The notes below the pieces were generated by a model. It ran no database searches, was not told the DNA's origin, and saw nothing but the letters and a program-made list of their open reading frames with translations. 64,000 bases of DNA from Streptomyces sp. SID12488 (GTDB taxonomy: Bacteria; Actinomycetota; Actinomycetes; Streptomycetales; Streptomycetaceae), in contig NZ_JAAGLT010000002.1 in NCBI RefSeq assembly GCF_010548275.1, positions 124,001-188,000 of the forward strand, in the 5' to 3' direction. Below, one piece after another: positions 1 through 7,864 of the stretch. The first letter of the stretch is position 1, and each line of letters opens with the position of its first letter. Both the position numbers and the translations under genes were made by a program.

Positions 1-92
1 TCAACAATTTCGTTCAACTCATCGGCAACACATAGAGACCTCTCATGGAACGTAAAGCCGCCCCACGTCTGCGCCCAGGGCCGCCCCTGCGG

Positions 93-530
93 CTACGCCT
101 CCAGCATCCGCACCAACAACCCCCGCAACAGAACCCGTTCCTCGTCGGACAGCCCGGCCAGCGGCTCCCGGGCGAAGTCCAGGGAGTCGCGCAGGCTCCG
201 CGCGACCCTGAGTCCCTCGTCCGTGCAGGCGGCCAGCTTCACCCGGCGGTCAGAGGGGTCGGGGCGGCGCTCGACCAGGTCCCGGGACTCCAGCCGGTCC
301 ACGATCCCGGTGACGTTCGACGGCTCGCACCGCAGCTTCCGTGCCAGTTGGCGCATCGGCAGCGGGCCGAGGGAGAGCAGGCTCAGCAGGCGGGCCTGCG
401 CTCCGGTGAGGGAGTGCTGGGTGGCCGCCTCCTCGTACTCCTCGTGATAGCGGGCCACGACCGCGCCGATGAGGTCGATGACCTCCAGGGTCAGGGGGTC
501 GCGGCGGCGGGTCTTCTCCGGTGTGGCCAT
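93..530 (-). CDS. MarR family transcriptional regulator
   Basis: This 145-residue protein has the usual MarR length. A winged helix-turn-helix spans about residues 35-115, with the recognition helix near EPSNVTGIVDRLE and the wing near DPSDRRVK. It most likely represses the divergently transcribed oxidoreductase, because a perfect 8-bp-arm inverted repeat sits between the two starts. The ATG start lies at the upstream edge of the shared intergenic region. MarR proteins typically release DNA on binding phenolic or oxidant ligands; the ligand here cannot be read from sequence. Confidence 0.9.
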   Translation of the reverse strand: MATPEKTRRRDPLTLEVIDLIGAVVARYHEEYEEAATQHSLTGAQARLLSLLSLGPLPMRQLARKLRCEPSNVTGIVDRLESRDLVERRPDPSDRRVKLAACTDEGLRVARSLRDSLDFAREPLAGLSDEERVLLRGLLVRMLEA

Positions 531-552
531 GCTCTCCAGGCTACCTCTTTAC

Positions 553-582
553 TTGACACCATGAAATATTCAGGAGCATTAT
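553..582 (+). promoter_or_regulatory. Candidate promoter of the oxidoreductase gene
   Basis: TTGACA at 553-558 matches the consensus -35. CATTAT at 577-582 is a reasonable -10 after an 18-bp spacer. The AT-rich stretch is unusual for this genome. Transcription would start near 589, inside the adjacent inverted repeat. Confidence 0.55.
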
Positions 583-602
583 TGTTTCAGGTAGTGAAAC
601 AA
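582..602. promoter_or_regulatory. Candidate MarR operator
   Basis: A perfect inverted repeat has arms TTGTTTCA (582-589) and TGAAACAA (595-602) around a 5-bp spacer. It starts at the last base of the likely -10 box, so bound repressor would cover the transcription start. A further half-site TGAAACA occurs at 610-616 and a weaker dyad TGAA-ATA-TTCA at 562-572. Length and position fit a MarR dimer site. Confidence 0.7.
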
Positions 603-642
603 GTGAGCCTGAAACATCTGAGCCGCACCGGAAGGCCCCCTC

Positions 643-1671
643 ATGTCGGACGCACCCACCCCCGCCCTCCCCACCGTCAACCGCGAATGGCACCTGCTCA
701 GCCGTCCGGTCGGCGTGCCCAAGGCCGATGACTTCGCCCTCGTCGAGGCCGAGGTCCCGCAGCCTCGCGCGGGCCAGGTGCTGGTGCGGAACCTGTACGT
801 GTCCGTGGACCCCTACATGCGTGGCCGGATGAGCGACGCCAAGTCGTATGTCGCCCCCTTCGAGCTGGGCAAGGTCATGCAGGGCGGGGCCGTCGGTGAG
901 GTCGTCGCCTCCAACGCCGAGGGCTTCTCCGTCGGCGACCACGTCCTGCACTTCCTCGGCTGGCGCGAGTACGCGGCCGTGAACGCGAAGGACGCCGTCA
1001 AGGTCGACCCCGAGGCCGCGCCGCTGTCGACGTACCTCGGTGTTCTCGGCATGACCGGCCTCACCGCCTATGCGGGCCTGCTGCGCACCGCCGCCTTCAA
1101 GGAGGGCGACGTGGTGTTCGTGTCCGGCGCGGCCGGTGCCGTGGGCGGCCAGGTCGGGCAGATCGCCAAGCTCAAGGGTGCCTCCCGGGTGATCGGGTCC
1201 GCCGGGTCGGACGAGAAGGTCAAGCTGCTGGTGGAGGAGTACGGCTTCGACGCCGCCTTCAACTACAAGGACGGGTCGGTCAGTTCGCAGCTCCGCGAGG
1301 CCGCCCCCGACGGCATCGACGTGTACTTCGACAACGTGGGCGGCGACCACCTGGAGGCGGCCATCGGCTCCCTCAAGCACGCCGGCCGTATCGCCATCTG
1401 CGGCATGATCTCCGTCTACAACAACACGGAGCCCGCCCCGGGCCCGAAGAACCTGGCCCGTCTCATCGCCACCCGAGGCCGTATTGAGGGCCTCCTCGTG
1501 GGCGACCACTACGACCTACAGGCGCAGTTCGTCGAGGAGGTCGGCGCCTGGGTCCGCTCCGGCGAACTCAAGTACCGCGAGACGGTCGTCGAGGGCATCG
1601 AGAACAACCTGGAGGCGTTCTTCGGGGTGCTGCGCGGCGACAACACCGGCAAGATGATCGTCAAGCTCTGA
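643..1671 (+). CDS. NADP-dependent medium-chain oxidoreductase (CurA/leukotriene B4 dehydrogenase-like)
   Basis: This 342-residue protein is a zinc-free medium-chain dehydrogenase/reductase. The YMRGRM motif near residue 60 and the Rossmann stretch SGAAGAVGGQVGQ near 160 are typical of NADP-dependent alkenal/one and curcumin-type double-bond reductases, and the zinc-binding cysteines are absent. It probably reduces alpha,beta-unsaturated carbonyls in the cytoplasm. A purine-rich ribosome site (GGAAGG) precedes the ATG. It is divergent from a MarR gene and shares an operator region with it, which suggests induction by electrophiles; that is inference. Confidence 0.88.
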   Translation: MSDAPTPALPTVNREWHLLSRPVGVPKADDFALVEAEVPQPRAGQVLVRNLYVSVDPYMRGRMSDAKSYVAPFELGKVMQGGAVGEVVASNAEGFSVGDHVLHFLGWREYAAVNAKDAVKVDPEAAPLSTYLGVLGMTGLTAYAGLLRTAAFKEGDVVFVSGAAGAVGGQVGQIAKLKGASRVIGSAGSDEKVKLLVEEYGFDAAFNYKDGSVSSQLREAAPDGIDVYFDNVGGDHLEAAIGSLKHAGRIAICGMISVYNNTEPAPGPKNLARLIATRGRIEGLLVGDHYDLQAQFVEEVGAWVRSGELKYRETVVEGIENNLEAFFGVLRGDNTGKMIVKL

Positions 1672-1700
1672 GCCACCGGACCTTCCTGACGGTACGACAG

Positions 1701-1731
1701 AGGCCGCACCCCTGGACGTGGGGTGCGGCCT
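1701..1731. terminator. Bidirectional terminator hairpin
   Basis: A perfect 12-bp stem (1701-1712 with 1720-1731, sequence AGGCCGCACCCC) closes a 7-base loop. It lies between the converging oxidoreductase and serine hydrolase genes. Confidence 0.75.
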
Positions 1732-1754
1732 CCTCCGCTGCACGGGAGGACGGG

Positions 1755-2942
1755 TCAGCCGCGCAGCGCCGCCGTGTGCGCGGCCCGTACGAACCGTTCG
1801 TTCTCCGGCGCCGCACCGCCCGGGAAGGCGTACCGGCGCCGGGTGTAGCCGTAGGCCAGGCCGCTGTGCGGGTCGGCGAAGGCCTGGGAGCCACCCGCGC
1901 CGCTGTGACCGATGGTGCCCGCACCCAGGAACGGGTAGGCGACGTCCGCGGTCTTCTGGAAGCCAAGGCCGAACGACCTGTGGCCCCGGGACACCAGGTC
2001 GTAGCCGGTCGAGTGGAACTGGCCGAACTCCGCCACTGTGTCCGGCTTCAGCAGCGGCGCGTGCTCGCCGACCTCACTGATCGCCGCCGCGTACAGCCCG
2101 GCCAGCCCACGCGCCGACGCCACCCCGCCGACCGACGCCGGACCCTTGGCGCGGACCAGCCGATGGTTGGGCAGCGACTCGATGTCGGTGGGCTCGACCC
2201 CGTTGCGGTTGAAGGCGATCGACGCGAGCGTGTGCGGTCCGGAGGGCAGCGAGTCGAGCAACTCCCGTTCCTGCGGCGTCGGTCGCATCGGCTGGACGGT
2301 ACGGAAGCGCGGCTCGAGCGCCTCCGGCAGACCCAGGTAGAAGTCCAGGCCGTACGGGGCCCGCACCCGCTCCTCGTGGACCTCCTGGAGCGTACGGCCC
2401 GTGACTCGCCGTACGATCTCGCCGGTCAACGCGCCGATGACCAGGGCGTGGTAACCGAAGGCGGTGCCCGGGCGCCAGAACGGGCGCTGGTCCGCGAGGC
2501 GTTCGGCGATCAGCCGGTCGCAGGCCAGCTCCTCCAGGGTGAATCCGGTGTCCGTGCCGACCAGACCGGCCCGGTGCGCGATCAGGTCGCGCAGGGTCAG
2601 TGAGGCCTTGCCCTCCGGGGCGAACTCCGGCCAGTAGTAGGTGACTTTGCGGTCCAGCTCCAGGGTGCCCTCCTGGACCAGCAGGGCGACCACGAGATGG
2701 GCGGCGCCCTTCGTGGACGAGTACACACCGTAGAGGCTGTCCGGTCCCGCGTCCGGCTCGGTGTCCGGGCCCGCCCACAGGTCGACGACCCGCCTGCCGT
2801 GCACGTACGCACACAACTGGCCTTCGTAGTCGGGCAGTTCGCCGGTGACGAAGGCGGTGAACTCCTCCCGCACCGCCTCGAAGCCCTCGGCGACCGTGCC
2901 CCGGACGAGTCGTCCCGCTGCCTCGGTGGTCTCCTGCGTCAT
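1755..2942 (-). CDS. Class C beta-lactamase-like serine hydrolase
   Basis: This 395-residue protein belongs to the beta-lactamase/EstB/D-aminopeptidase fold. The SxxK motif (SSTK) puts the nucleophile at S75 and the base at K78. A Y-x-A/N-type motif follows in FGYHALVIG, and an H-x-G-type motif in GHSGAGG lies near residue 340. No signal peptide is seen, so a cytoplasmic esterase or peptidase is more likely than a penicillinase. Its ATG overlaps the stop of the upstream M14 peptidase by 4 bp (ATGA), so the two are translationally coupled. The substrate is unknown. Confidence 0.85.
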   Translation of the reverse strand: MTQETTEAAGRLVRGTVAEGFEAVREEFTAFVTGELPDYEGQLCAYVHGRRVVDLWAGPDTEPDAGPDSLYGVYSSTKGAAHLVVALLVQEGTLELDRKVTYYWPEFAPEGKASLTLRDLIAHRAGLVGTDTGFTLEELACDRLIAERLADQRPFWRPGTAFGYHALVIGALTGEIVRRVTGRTLQEVHEERVRAPYGLDFYLGLPEALEPRFRTVQPMRPTPQERELLDSLPSGPHTLASIAFNRNGVEPTDIESLPNHRLVRAKGPASVGGVASARGLAGLYAAAISEVGEHAPLLKPDTVAEFGQFHSTGYDLVSRGHRSFGLGFQKTADVAYPFLGAGTIGHSGAGGSQAFADPHSGLAYGYTRRRYAFPGGAAPENERFVRAAHTAALRG

Positions 2943-5530
2943 CGGCTCTCCTCGCTCGACGTACTGATCGTCGCGTTCGGCACGCTCAGCAAAGCACGTG
3001 CCACCTGTGCGAACTCTCCCTTGGGGTGATCCCGGAACAGCGGTTCGGTGCCGAACAGCACCGCGTGCGGCCCGCTGACCACCGACGCCTGTCCCACCGC
3101 TGCCGCCGGACCCCCGGACCCGTCCGGCAACGGCCGCCAGTGCCCGGAGGCGAGAAGGTTCCCGGTCCCGTACGACTGGTCGACACGCACCTCGGGACCC
3201 AGGTCCGTGAACCAGACGGGCGCGTAGACGAACCCGTGGTCCGGCGCCCCGCCGGTGACCGGGCTGCGGCTCGAATTGACCACCCGGACAACGCCGTTGG
3301 CGTCCCCGTTGCCCTCGACCGGCTTGACGGCCAGCAGTCCGGCGGCGGAGTTCAGCGCGGCCCCTTCGGCACCCCGGCCGACCAGCCCCCGGGAGTCGAG
3401 GAAGGCGTCGAGTGCCGTACGGGCGGCCGGGTTCAGGCCCTCGTACGCCACGCCCTGCGACACGAACAGCACATCCACGCCCGACCAGTCGAAGCCGGAG
3501 TTGAGGACGCCCGTCGACACCGGCGTGACCTCGAAGTTCATCTCGCGCAGCGCGAACAGTTCCCCGGGCGTGACGGCAGCCGCGACCCGGGTGCGATGCA
3601 GCGCGGCCGTACCGACGGCCTTGGTCGCGTCGAACGCCACGTCGTACGTACGGGCCAGCGCGACCGCCTGCCTGCGTGCCGATGCCGGGACGATCGCACT
3701 GCCGTCCGCTGCCCGCCGTACCGAAACCCCTTCCCTGAGAAGGGAGTTGAGGGCGGCGATCTCACCCGGGTCATCCAGGCGCAGCCGCAGCCTCCCCTGC
3801 GGAGCGACGTACCCGACCCGCGTCGCCGCCGTCACCGGCCGGACGGGCAGCCCCAACAGGCTGCCACCGGCGACCGGTTGGACGGTCGCGCCCCACAACC
3901 GGCCCAGGCTCCAGCCCGAGATGTCGTACATCACCGACACCTTGTCGCTGATGTCCCGCCCGTCGGCGAGCAGCACGTTCGCGAGCCCGCGTTTCGGCTG
4001 ACGCATGTCGACGACGTACGAGCCCTTCGCGTACGTCCGTCCGCCGAGCCGGAAGGCACGGCTCGCGCGGGTGACCCGGACGTCGTTGGCGAGCAGGTGG
4101 TCGACCAGCCGGGCGGCGGCGGGCCCGGAGCGCTGGGCACGGGCGCCGGCCGGAATGACGTACGCACGGGGGAAGGTGGTCGTGTAGACGTCCTCCGGCC
4201 CGATACCCGGCACCCCCGGGACGGTCGCCGCCGACACCGGCACCTGCGCGGCCCCCGAGGCGCCGCGCCGGAAGACCTCGATCTGGTCGGCGACCAGCGA
4301 AGTCCGGTGATCCTGGACGTAGTCGAGAGTCGCCGTGATGGCCGCGCCGGCCACGGCGACGTTGATCGCGGAACGGCGGCGCAACTCGGCGGCCGGGAGG
4401 GTGTCGTAGACCCGGTTGTTGACCGTCATGGGGATCTCGACGGTGTGCGCGGCGACCGTGCCGTGGAAGGCCGCGTACTGCGGGGTGAAGATCGGCGGCC
4501 AGTCGTCCCAGCCCTCCTCCTGGTCCCTGAACGGGATCTGGGCGGGCTCGACGCCGTCCTTCTGCGGTGTGTAGCCGAGGCCGTTGACCGCGGCCTCCAT
4601 ACCGAGGGCGTTGGCGTAGGTGTTCTTCAGGAAGAGGTCGTACTCGTAGTTCTCGCCGTGCGGGGGAGTGGTGGGCTCGATGAGGGTGCCGTTGACGTAT
4701 CCGTGCAGGTCGAGCATGACGGTCGGCTGCTTGTCGATCTCGATCTGCCGCATCGCCCGCCCCTCGGGCTGCGAGGAGGTGACGAAGTCCCGGTTCAGAT
4801 CGAACCCGTTGGCGTTGGCGCGGGTGCCGGCGATACGGCCGTCCGGATTGGCGGTGATGTTGAAGTAGAGCCGGGTGTGTGCGAGCAGGTCCCGCGTCCT
4901 GGCGTCGGTGGCGGTCGCGAGCCGTTCGACGATCTTCAGGGAGGCGTCGGTGCCCTCCCACTCGTTGCCGTGGATGTTGTTGTTGACGAAGACGGGCGCC
5001 TTGTAACTCCGCTTCACCGCCTGGCTCTTGGCGGCCACCGAGGGCGCGTTCTCGATCAGCTCGCGCATGCCCTCCTGGGCGCGCGTCTGGGCCGCGCTCT
5101 CCGGCGCGGTGACCGTGACGAGATACAGCCGGTGCCCGCCCGCCGAACGGCCCGCGACCTCGACACTCACCCGGTCGCCCAGCTTCTGGAGGGCGTTCAG
5201 CTTCGGCGCGATGGCGTGATACGGCGTCAGGCCCAGCTTGATGGACTTGTCGGCCGGGTTCTCCGGGTCGGGGGACAGGGTCTGCTCGCGGGGGTAGCCG
5301 CGCCCCTTGTCGGCGAGGTCCGTGACGGGCGCGGTGAGGGCGCGGGTGGCGGCCCCGGCCGGGCTGGTGGCGGACCGTTCGCTGTCCGCTGCCTCACGGG
5401 TGACGGGCTTGCGGTCGGCGGTGGCGGTGACGGGGGTGAGCAGGAGCGAGCCCGCCGTGGTGACGGCGAGGGCGGCGAGCAGGACAGGCCGTTGAACCGA
5501 TGTCGGCGGAACGGGTCTTGTGAGACGCAC
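2939..5530 (-). CDS. Secreted M14 family zinc carboxypeptidase
   Basis: The preferred start is the GTG at 5530, preceded by GGAGG at 8-base spacing, giving 863 residues. A twin-arginine-free signal peptide with the hydrophobic core LLAALAVTTAGSLLL follows directly. The M14 zinc ligands are visible as H and E in NIHGNEWEG (about 185 and 188) and H in MLDLHGY (about 275). A glutamate in HTVEIPM (about 364) may be the general base. The long C-terminal half resembles that of other large actinobacterial M14 proteins and has no domain I can name. It probably trims extracellular peptides. It heads an operon with the serine hydrolase. Confidence 0.88.
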   Translation of the reverse strand: MRLTRPVPPTSVQRPVLLAALAVTTAGSLLLTPVTATADRKPVTREAADSERSATSPAGAATRALTAPVTDLADKGRGYPREQTLSPDPENPADKSIKLGLTPYHAIAPKLNALQKLGDRVSVEVAGRSAGGHRLYLVTVTAPESAAQTRAQEGMRELIENAPSVAAKSQAVKRSYKAPVFVNNNIHGNEWEGTDASLKIVERLATATDARTRDLLAHTRLYFNITANPDGRIAGTRANANGFDLNRDFVTSSQPEGRAMRQIEIDKQPTVMLDLHGYVNGTLIEPTTPPHGENYEYDLFLKNTYANALGMEAAVNGLGYTPQKDGVEPAQIPFRDQEEGWDDWPPIFTPQYAAFHGTVAAHTVEIPMTVNNRVYDTLPAAELRRRSAINVAVAGAAITATLDYVQDHRTSLVADQIEVFRRGASGAAQVPVSAATVPGVPGIGPEDVYTTTFPRAYVIPAGARAQRSGPAAARLVDHLLANDVRVTRASRAFRLGGRTYAKGSYVVDMRQPKRGLANVLLADGRDISDKVSVMYDISGWSLGRLWGATVQPVAGGSLLGLPVRPVTAATRVGYVAPQGRLRLRLDDPGEIAALNSLLREGVSVRRAADGSAIVPASARRQAVALARTYDVAFDATKAVGTAALHRTRVAAAVTPGELFALREMNFEVTPVSTGVLNSGFDWSGVDVLFVSQGVAYEGLNPAARTALDAFLDSRGLVGRGAEGAALNSAAGLLAVKPVEGNGDANGVVRVVNSSRSPVTGGAPDHGFVYAPVWFTDLGPEVRVDQSYGTGNLLASGHWRPLPDGSGGPAAAVGQASVVSGPHAVLFGTEPLFRDHPKGEFAQVARALLSVPNATISTSSEESR

Positions 5531-5658
5531 GCTTGGCTCCTCCAAATGCTTCCTGGGATCGGTACGCGAGATGTACCTTCCCGACTCAATGCCAACAAGA
5601 GGGCCTTCGCGCCACGCGTCCCCCGGACGGATCACGCGCCCCGGATAGAGTTCCCCCC

Positions 5659-6465
5659 ATGAGCGATCTCGCGACAGGTTTCCGCTATCTCCTGAAGGGC
5701 CAGCGCTGGGTCGCCCGACACGGCAAGCAGTACGGATTCGGGCTGCTCCCCGGCCTGCTCACCCTTGTCCTGTACCTCGCCGCCCTGACCGCCCTCGCTC
5801 TGTGGGGCACCGACCTCACCACCTGGGCCACCCCCTTCGCCGACGACTGGTCGAGCCCCTGGCAGGGTCTCCTCCGCGGCTTCCTCACCGGCCTCCTCTT
5901 CGTCCTGGCCCTGCTCCTCTCGGTCCTCACCTTCACCGCGATGACCCTCCTCATAGGCCAGCCGTTCTACGAGAACCTCTCCGAGAAGGTCGACCGGGAC
6001 GTGTCCCGCGACGGCACAGCCCCCGAGTCGGGTCTGCCGCTGTACAAGGAGTTGTGGATCTCGGCCCGCGACAGCCTCCGGATCGTCGTACGCGCCCTGT
6101 GCTGGGCGGTGCTCCTCTTCGCCCTCGGCTTCGTCCCGTTCGTCGGGCAGACCGTCGTACCCGTGCTCGGCTTCATGGTCACCGGTTTCTTCCTCACCGA
6201 GGAGCTGACCGGGGTCGCCCTTCAGCGGCGTCGGGTCGAACTCCGTGAGCGCCTCGCCCTGTTGCGCTCCCGCAGGCTGCTCGTGTGGGGCTTCGGTACG
6301 CCGCTCGCCCTGGCCTTCGTGGTGCCGTTCGTCGCCGTCTTCCTGATGCCGGGCGCGGTCGCGGGCGCCACGCTGATGGCCCGCGACCTGCTCGGCGAGG
6401 AGACCCGGGAGACCTCGGAGGACGAGGACTCCGACGATCAGGAGACGTCGGCCTCGGCATCCTGA
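5659..6465 (+). CDS. EI24/CysZ-like membrane protein
   Basis: This 268-residue integral membrane protein has about four to six hydrophobic segments, a GQPFYENLSEKVD motif after the second, and a charged acidic C-terminus. These are the signatures of the EI24 domain family that includes the sulfate transporter CysZ. The ATG at 5659 starts at the first residue of the conserved region. Nothing nearby points to sulfur metabolism, so transport of sulfate is only a possibility. Its 3' end overlaps the convergent neighbour by 28 bp. Confidence 0.82.
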   Translation: MSDLATGFRYLLKGQRWVARHGKQYGFGLLPGLLTLVLYLAALTALALWGTDLTTWATPFADDWSSPWQGLLRGFLTGLLFVLALLLSVLTFTAMTLLIGQPFYENLSEKVDRDVSRDGTAPESGLPLYKELWISARDSLRIVVRALCWAVLLFALGFVPFVGQTVVPVLGFMVTGFFLTEELTGVALQRRRVELRERLALLRSRRLLVWGFGTPLALAFVVPFVAVFLMPGAVAGATLMARDLLGEETRETSEDEDSDDQETSASAS

Positions 6466-7724
6466 CCGGACGCGTCCACGGCCACCGTCAGGACCGACCG
6501 CACCTGGGCGATGATGTCCAGCCGGTTCCGCACGAACTCGGGGTCGGTCACGGCCCCGGTCGCCGGATCGGTGTTGCCCGTCCCGAACTGCAGCACCGGC
6601 GTGTGCACATGCCCACCGGGAAGCGTGGCGCCCAGACCGAGCCGGTCGCGCAACAGGGTCGCCCGGTAGGCGATCTCGTTGGACAGGTAGTTCCCGCCGC
6701 CCCCGGCCCGCGCCGTCGACCCGTCGGTGGGCCCGTCCGCCCGTACGACGGGATCGGCGCCGCCCGCCGGGATCTCGGTCACGCTCGTGTTGTCGTACAC
6801 GGGGAAACGCCCGGTGTTCGCGGCGACAATCACCTTGTAGGGCAAGGTCGTTGACGTCCACTGCGGCTGCGAGGCGGGGTCGTCGACCGGAACGGTCTCC
6901 GTCCGGCCGATGTTCTCGTTGTCCGGGAAGCCGCCCCGCCAGGCCCCGTTGGTCCGCTCCACGTCGAACCGCCCGACCCGCCCCTGACTCACGGTGGCGA
7001 ACAGATCGACCTTCGGCAGGACCGGCTTCAGCGCCCGCTCCACCGTTCCCTCCGCGAAGTCCTGCCAGCGCACCGGGAACACGGCGGTCTCGACCCTGAC
7101 CCGGCCCTCCGCCGTCTCGATCACCGTGCCGTCGAGGGCGAGCGCGGTGGCCCCCGACGGGTTGGAGATCCGTATGTCCCGGTCGAGCGTGAACGGATCG
7201 AACCCGGTGACGAGAACCCGCTTCAGTGTCCCGCCGGTGCAGGGATAGCGGATCGACGTCTGCCCCCGCGAGTTCCGCTCCAACTCACCTGACAACGCCG
7301 CCCGTTGCGTGTCGCTCACCCCGAACGACGGCTCCCACAGCCGCAGTTCACGGGTCATACCGAGTCGCGCCCAGTACAGCGGCCGGTCGTCGTCCCGGCT
7401 CAGATCACCGCCGGCCGGTCCGCGCCCCTGCGCCCGGTCGACGGCCCGCTGCCACAGCGCCGCTCCCTGACGTACGACGAGTCCGCGAGCCTCCGCATAC
7501 GAGCGTGCGCCGCCGAGCGCCCTGGCGAACTTCGGGGCCACGGCGTCGAACCCGGAGCGCCGGAGGATCTCCTGCGGCGCCGCCTTGTCGAGCCGCTGCT
7601 CCTCGACGGTGGGCGCGGCCGAGGAGTCGGCCGAGGTGTCGGCCGCGGCGGCGGTGGCGGGCGCCGAGAGCCCTGCCAGCAGCGCGAGCCCGAATATGCC
7701 GATCCGAACACGTGGGGAATTCAA
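6438..7724 (-). CDS. Secreted pyroglutamyl-peptidase (C15)-like protein, catalytic Cys replaced by Ser
   Basis: This 428-residue protein begins with TTG and a signal peptide ending near ATAAAAD. An unassigned N-terminal region of about 170 residues is followed by a C15-like domain. GFDPF (about 175) and VSQGRVGRFDVER (about 245-257) match the substrate and catalytic glutamate regions of pyrrolidone carboxypeptidases, and GGHVHTP (about 370) supplies the histidine. The catalytic segment normally written AGxYLCN reads GGNYLSN (about 345), so cysteine is serine. Activity is therefore doubtful unless serine acts as nucleophile. It is divergent from the GH3 gene. Confidence 0.78.
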   Translation of the reverse strand: MNSPRVRIGIFGLALLAGLSAPATAAAADTSADSSAAPTVEEQRLDKAAPQEILRRSGFDAVAPKFARALGGARSYAEARGLVVRQGAALWQRAVDRAQGRGPAGGDLSRDDDRPLYWARLGMTRELRLWEPSFGVSDTQRAALSGELERNSRGQTSIRYPCTGGTLKRVLVTGFDPFTLDRDIRISNPSGATALALDGTVIETAEGRVRVETAVFPVRWQDFAEGTVERALKPVLPKVDLFATVSQGRVGRFDVERTNGAWRGGFPDNENIGRTETVPVDDPASQPQWTSTTLPYKVIVAANTGRFPVYDNTSVTEIPAGGADPVVRADGPTDGSTARAGGGGNYLSNEIAYRATLLRDRLGLGATLPGGHVHTPVLQFGTGNTDPATGAVTDPEFVRNRLDIIAQVRSVLTVAVDASGQDAEADVS

Positions 7725-7864
7725 GAGAGTTCAGCCTTCCGTCGCCGTGGGGACACAGCAGGGGGGGTGCTGCCGGACGGCCGCAGTATCGCGTGGCGGA
7801 AGTGGTCTACGCCATAGTGGGAGGCGGGGAGACGTTCATGGACTTCGACGAGGAGGCGTCCCAC

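Noticed and set aside
45..731. Plus-strand frame over the MarR gene
   Set aside because: Proline/glutamine/arginine shadow composition and it runs through the operator region.
3026..5662. Long open frame opposite the M14 peptidase
   Set aside because: Its translation is arginine/glycine/valine-rich with no domain; it is the antisense shadow of a GC-rich gene.
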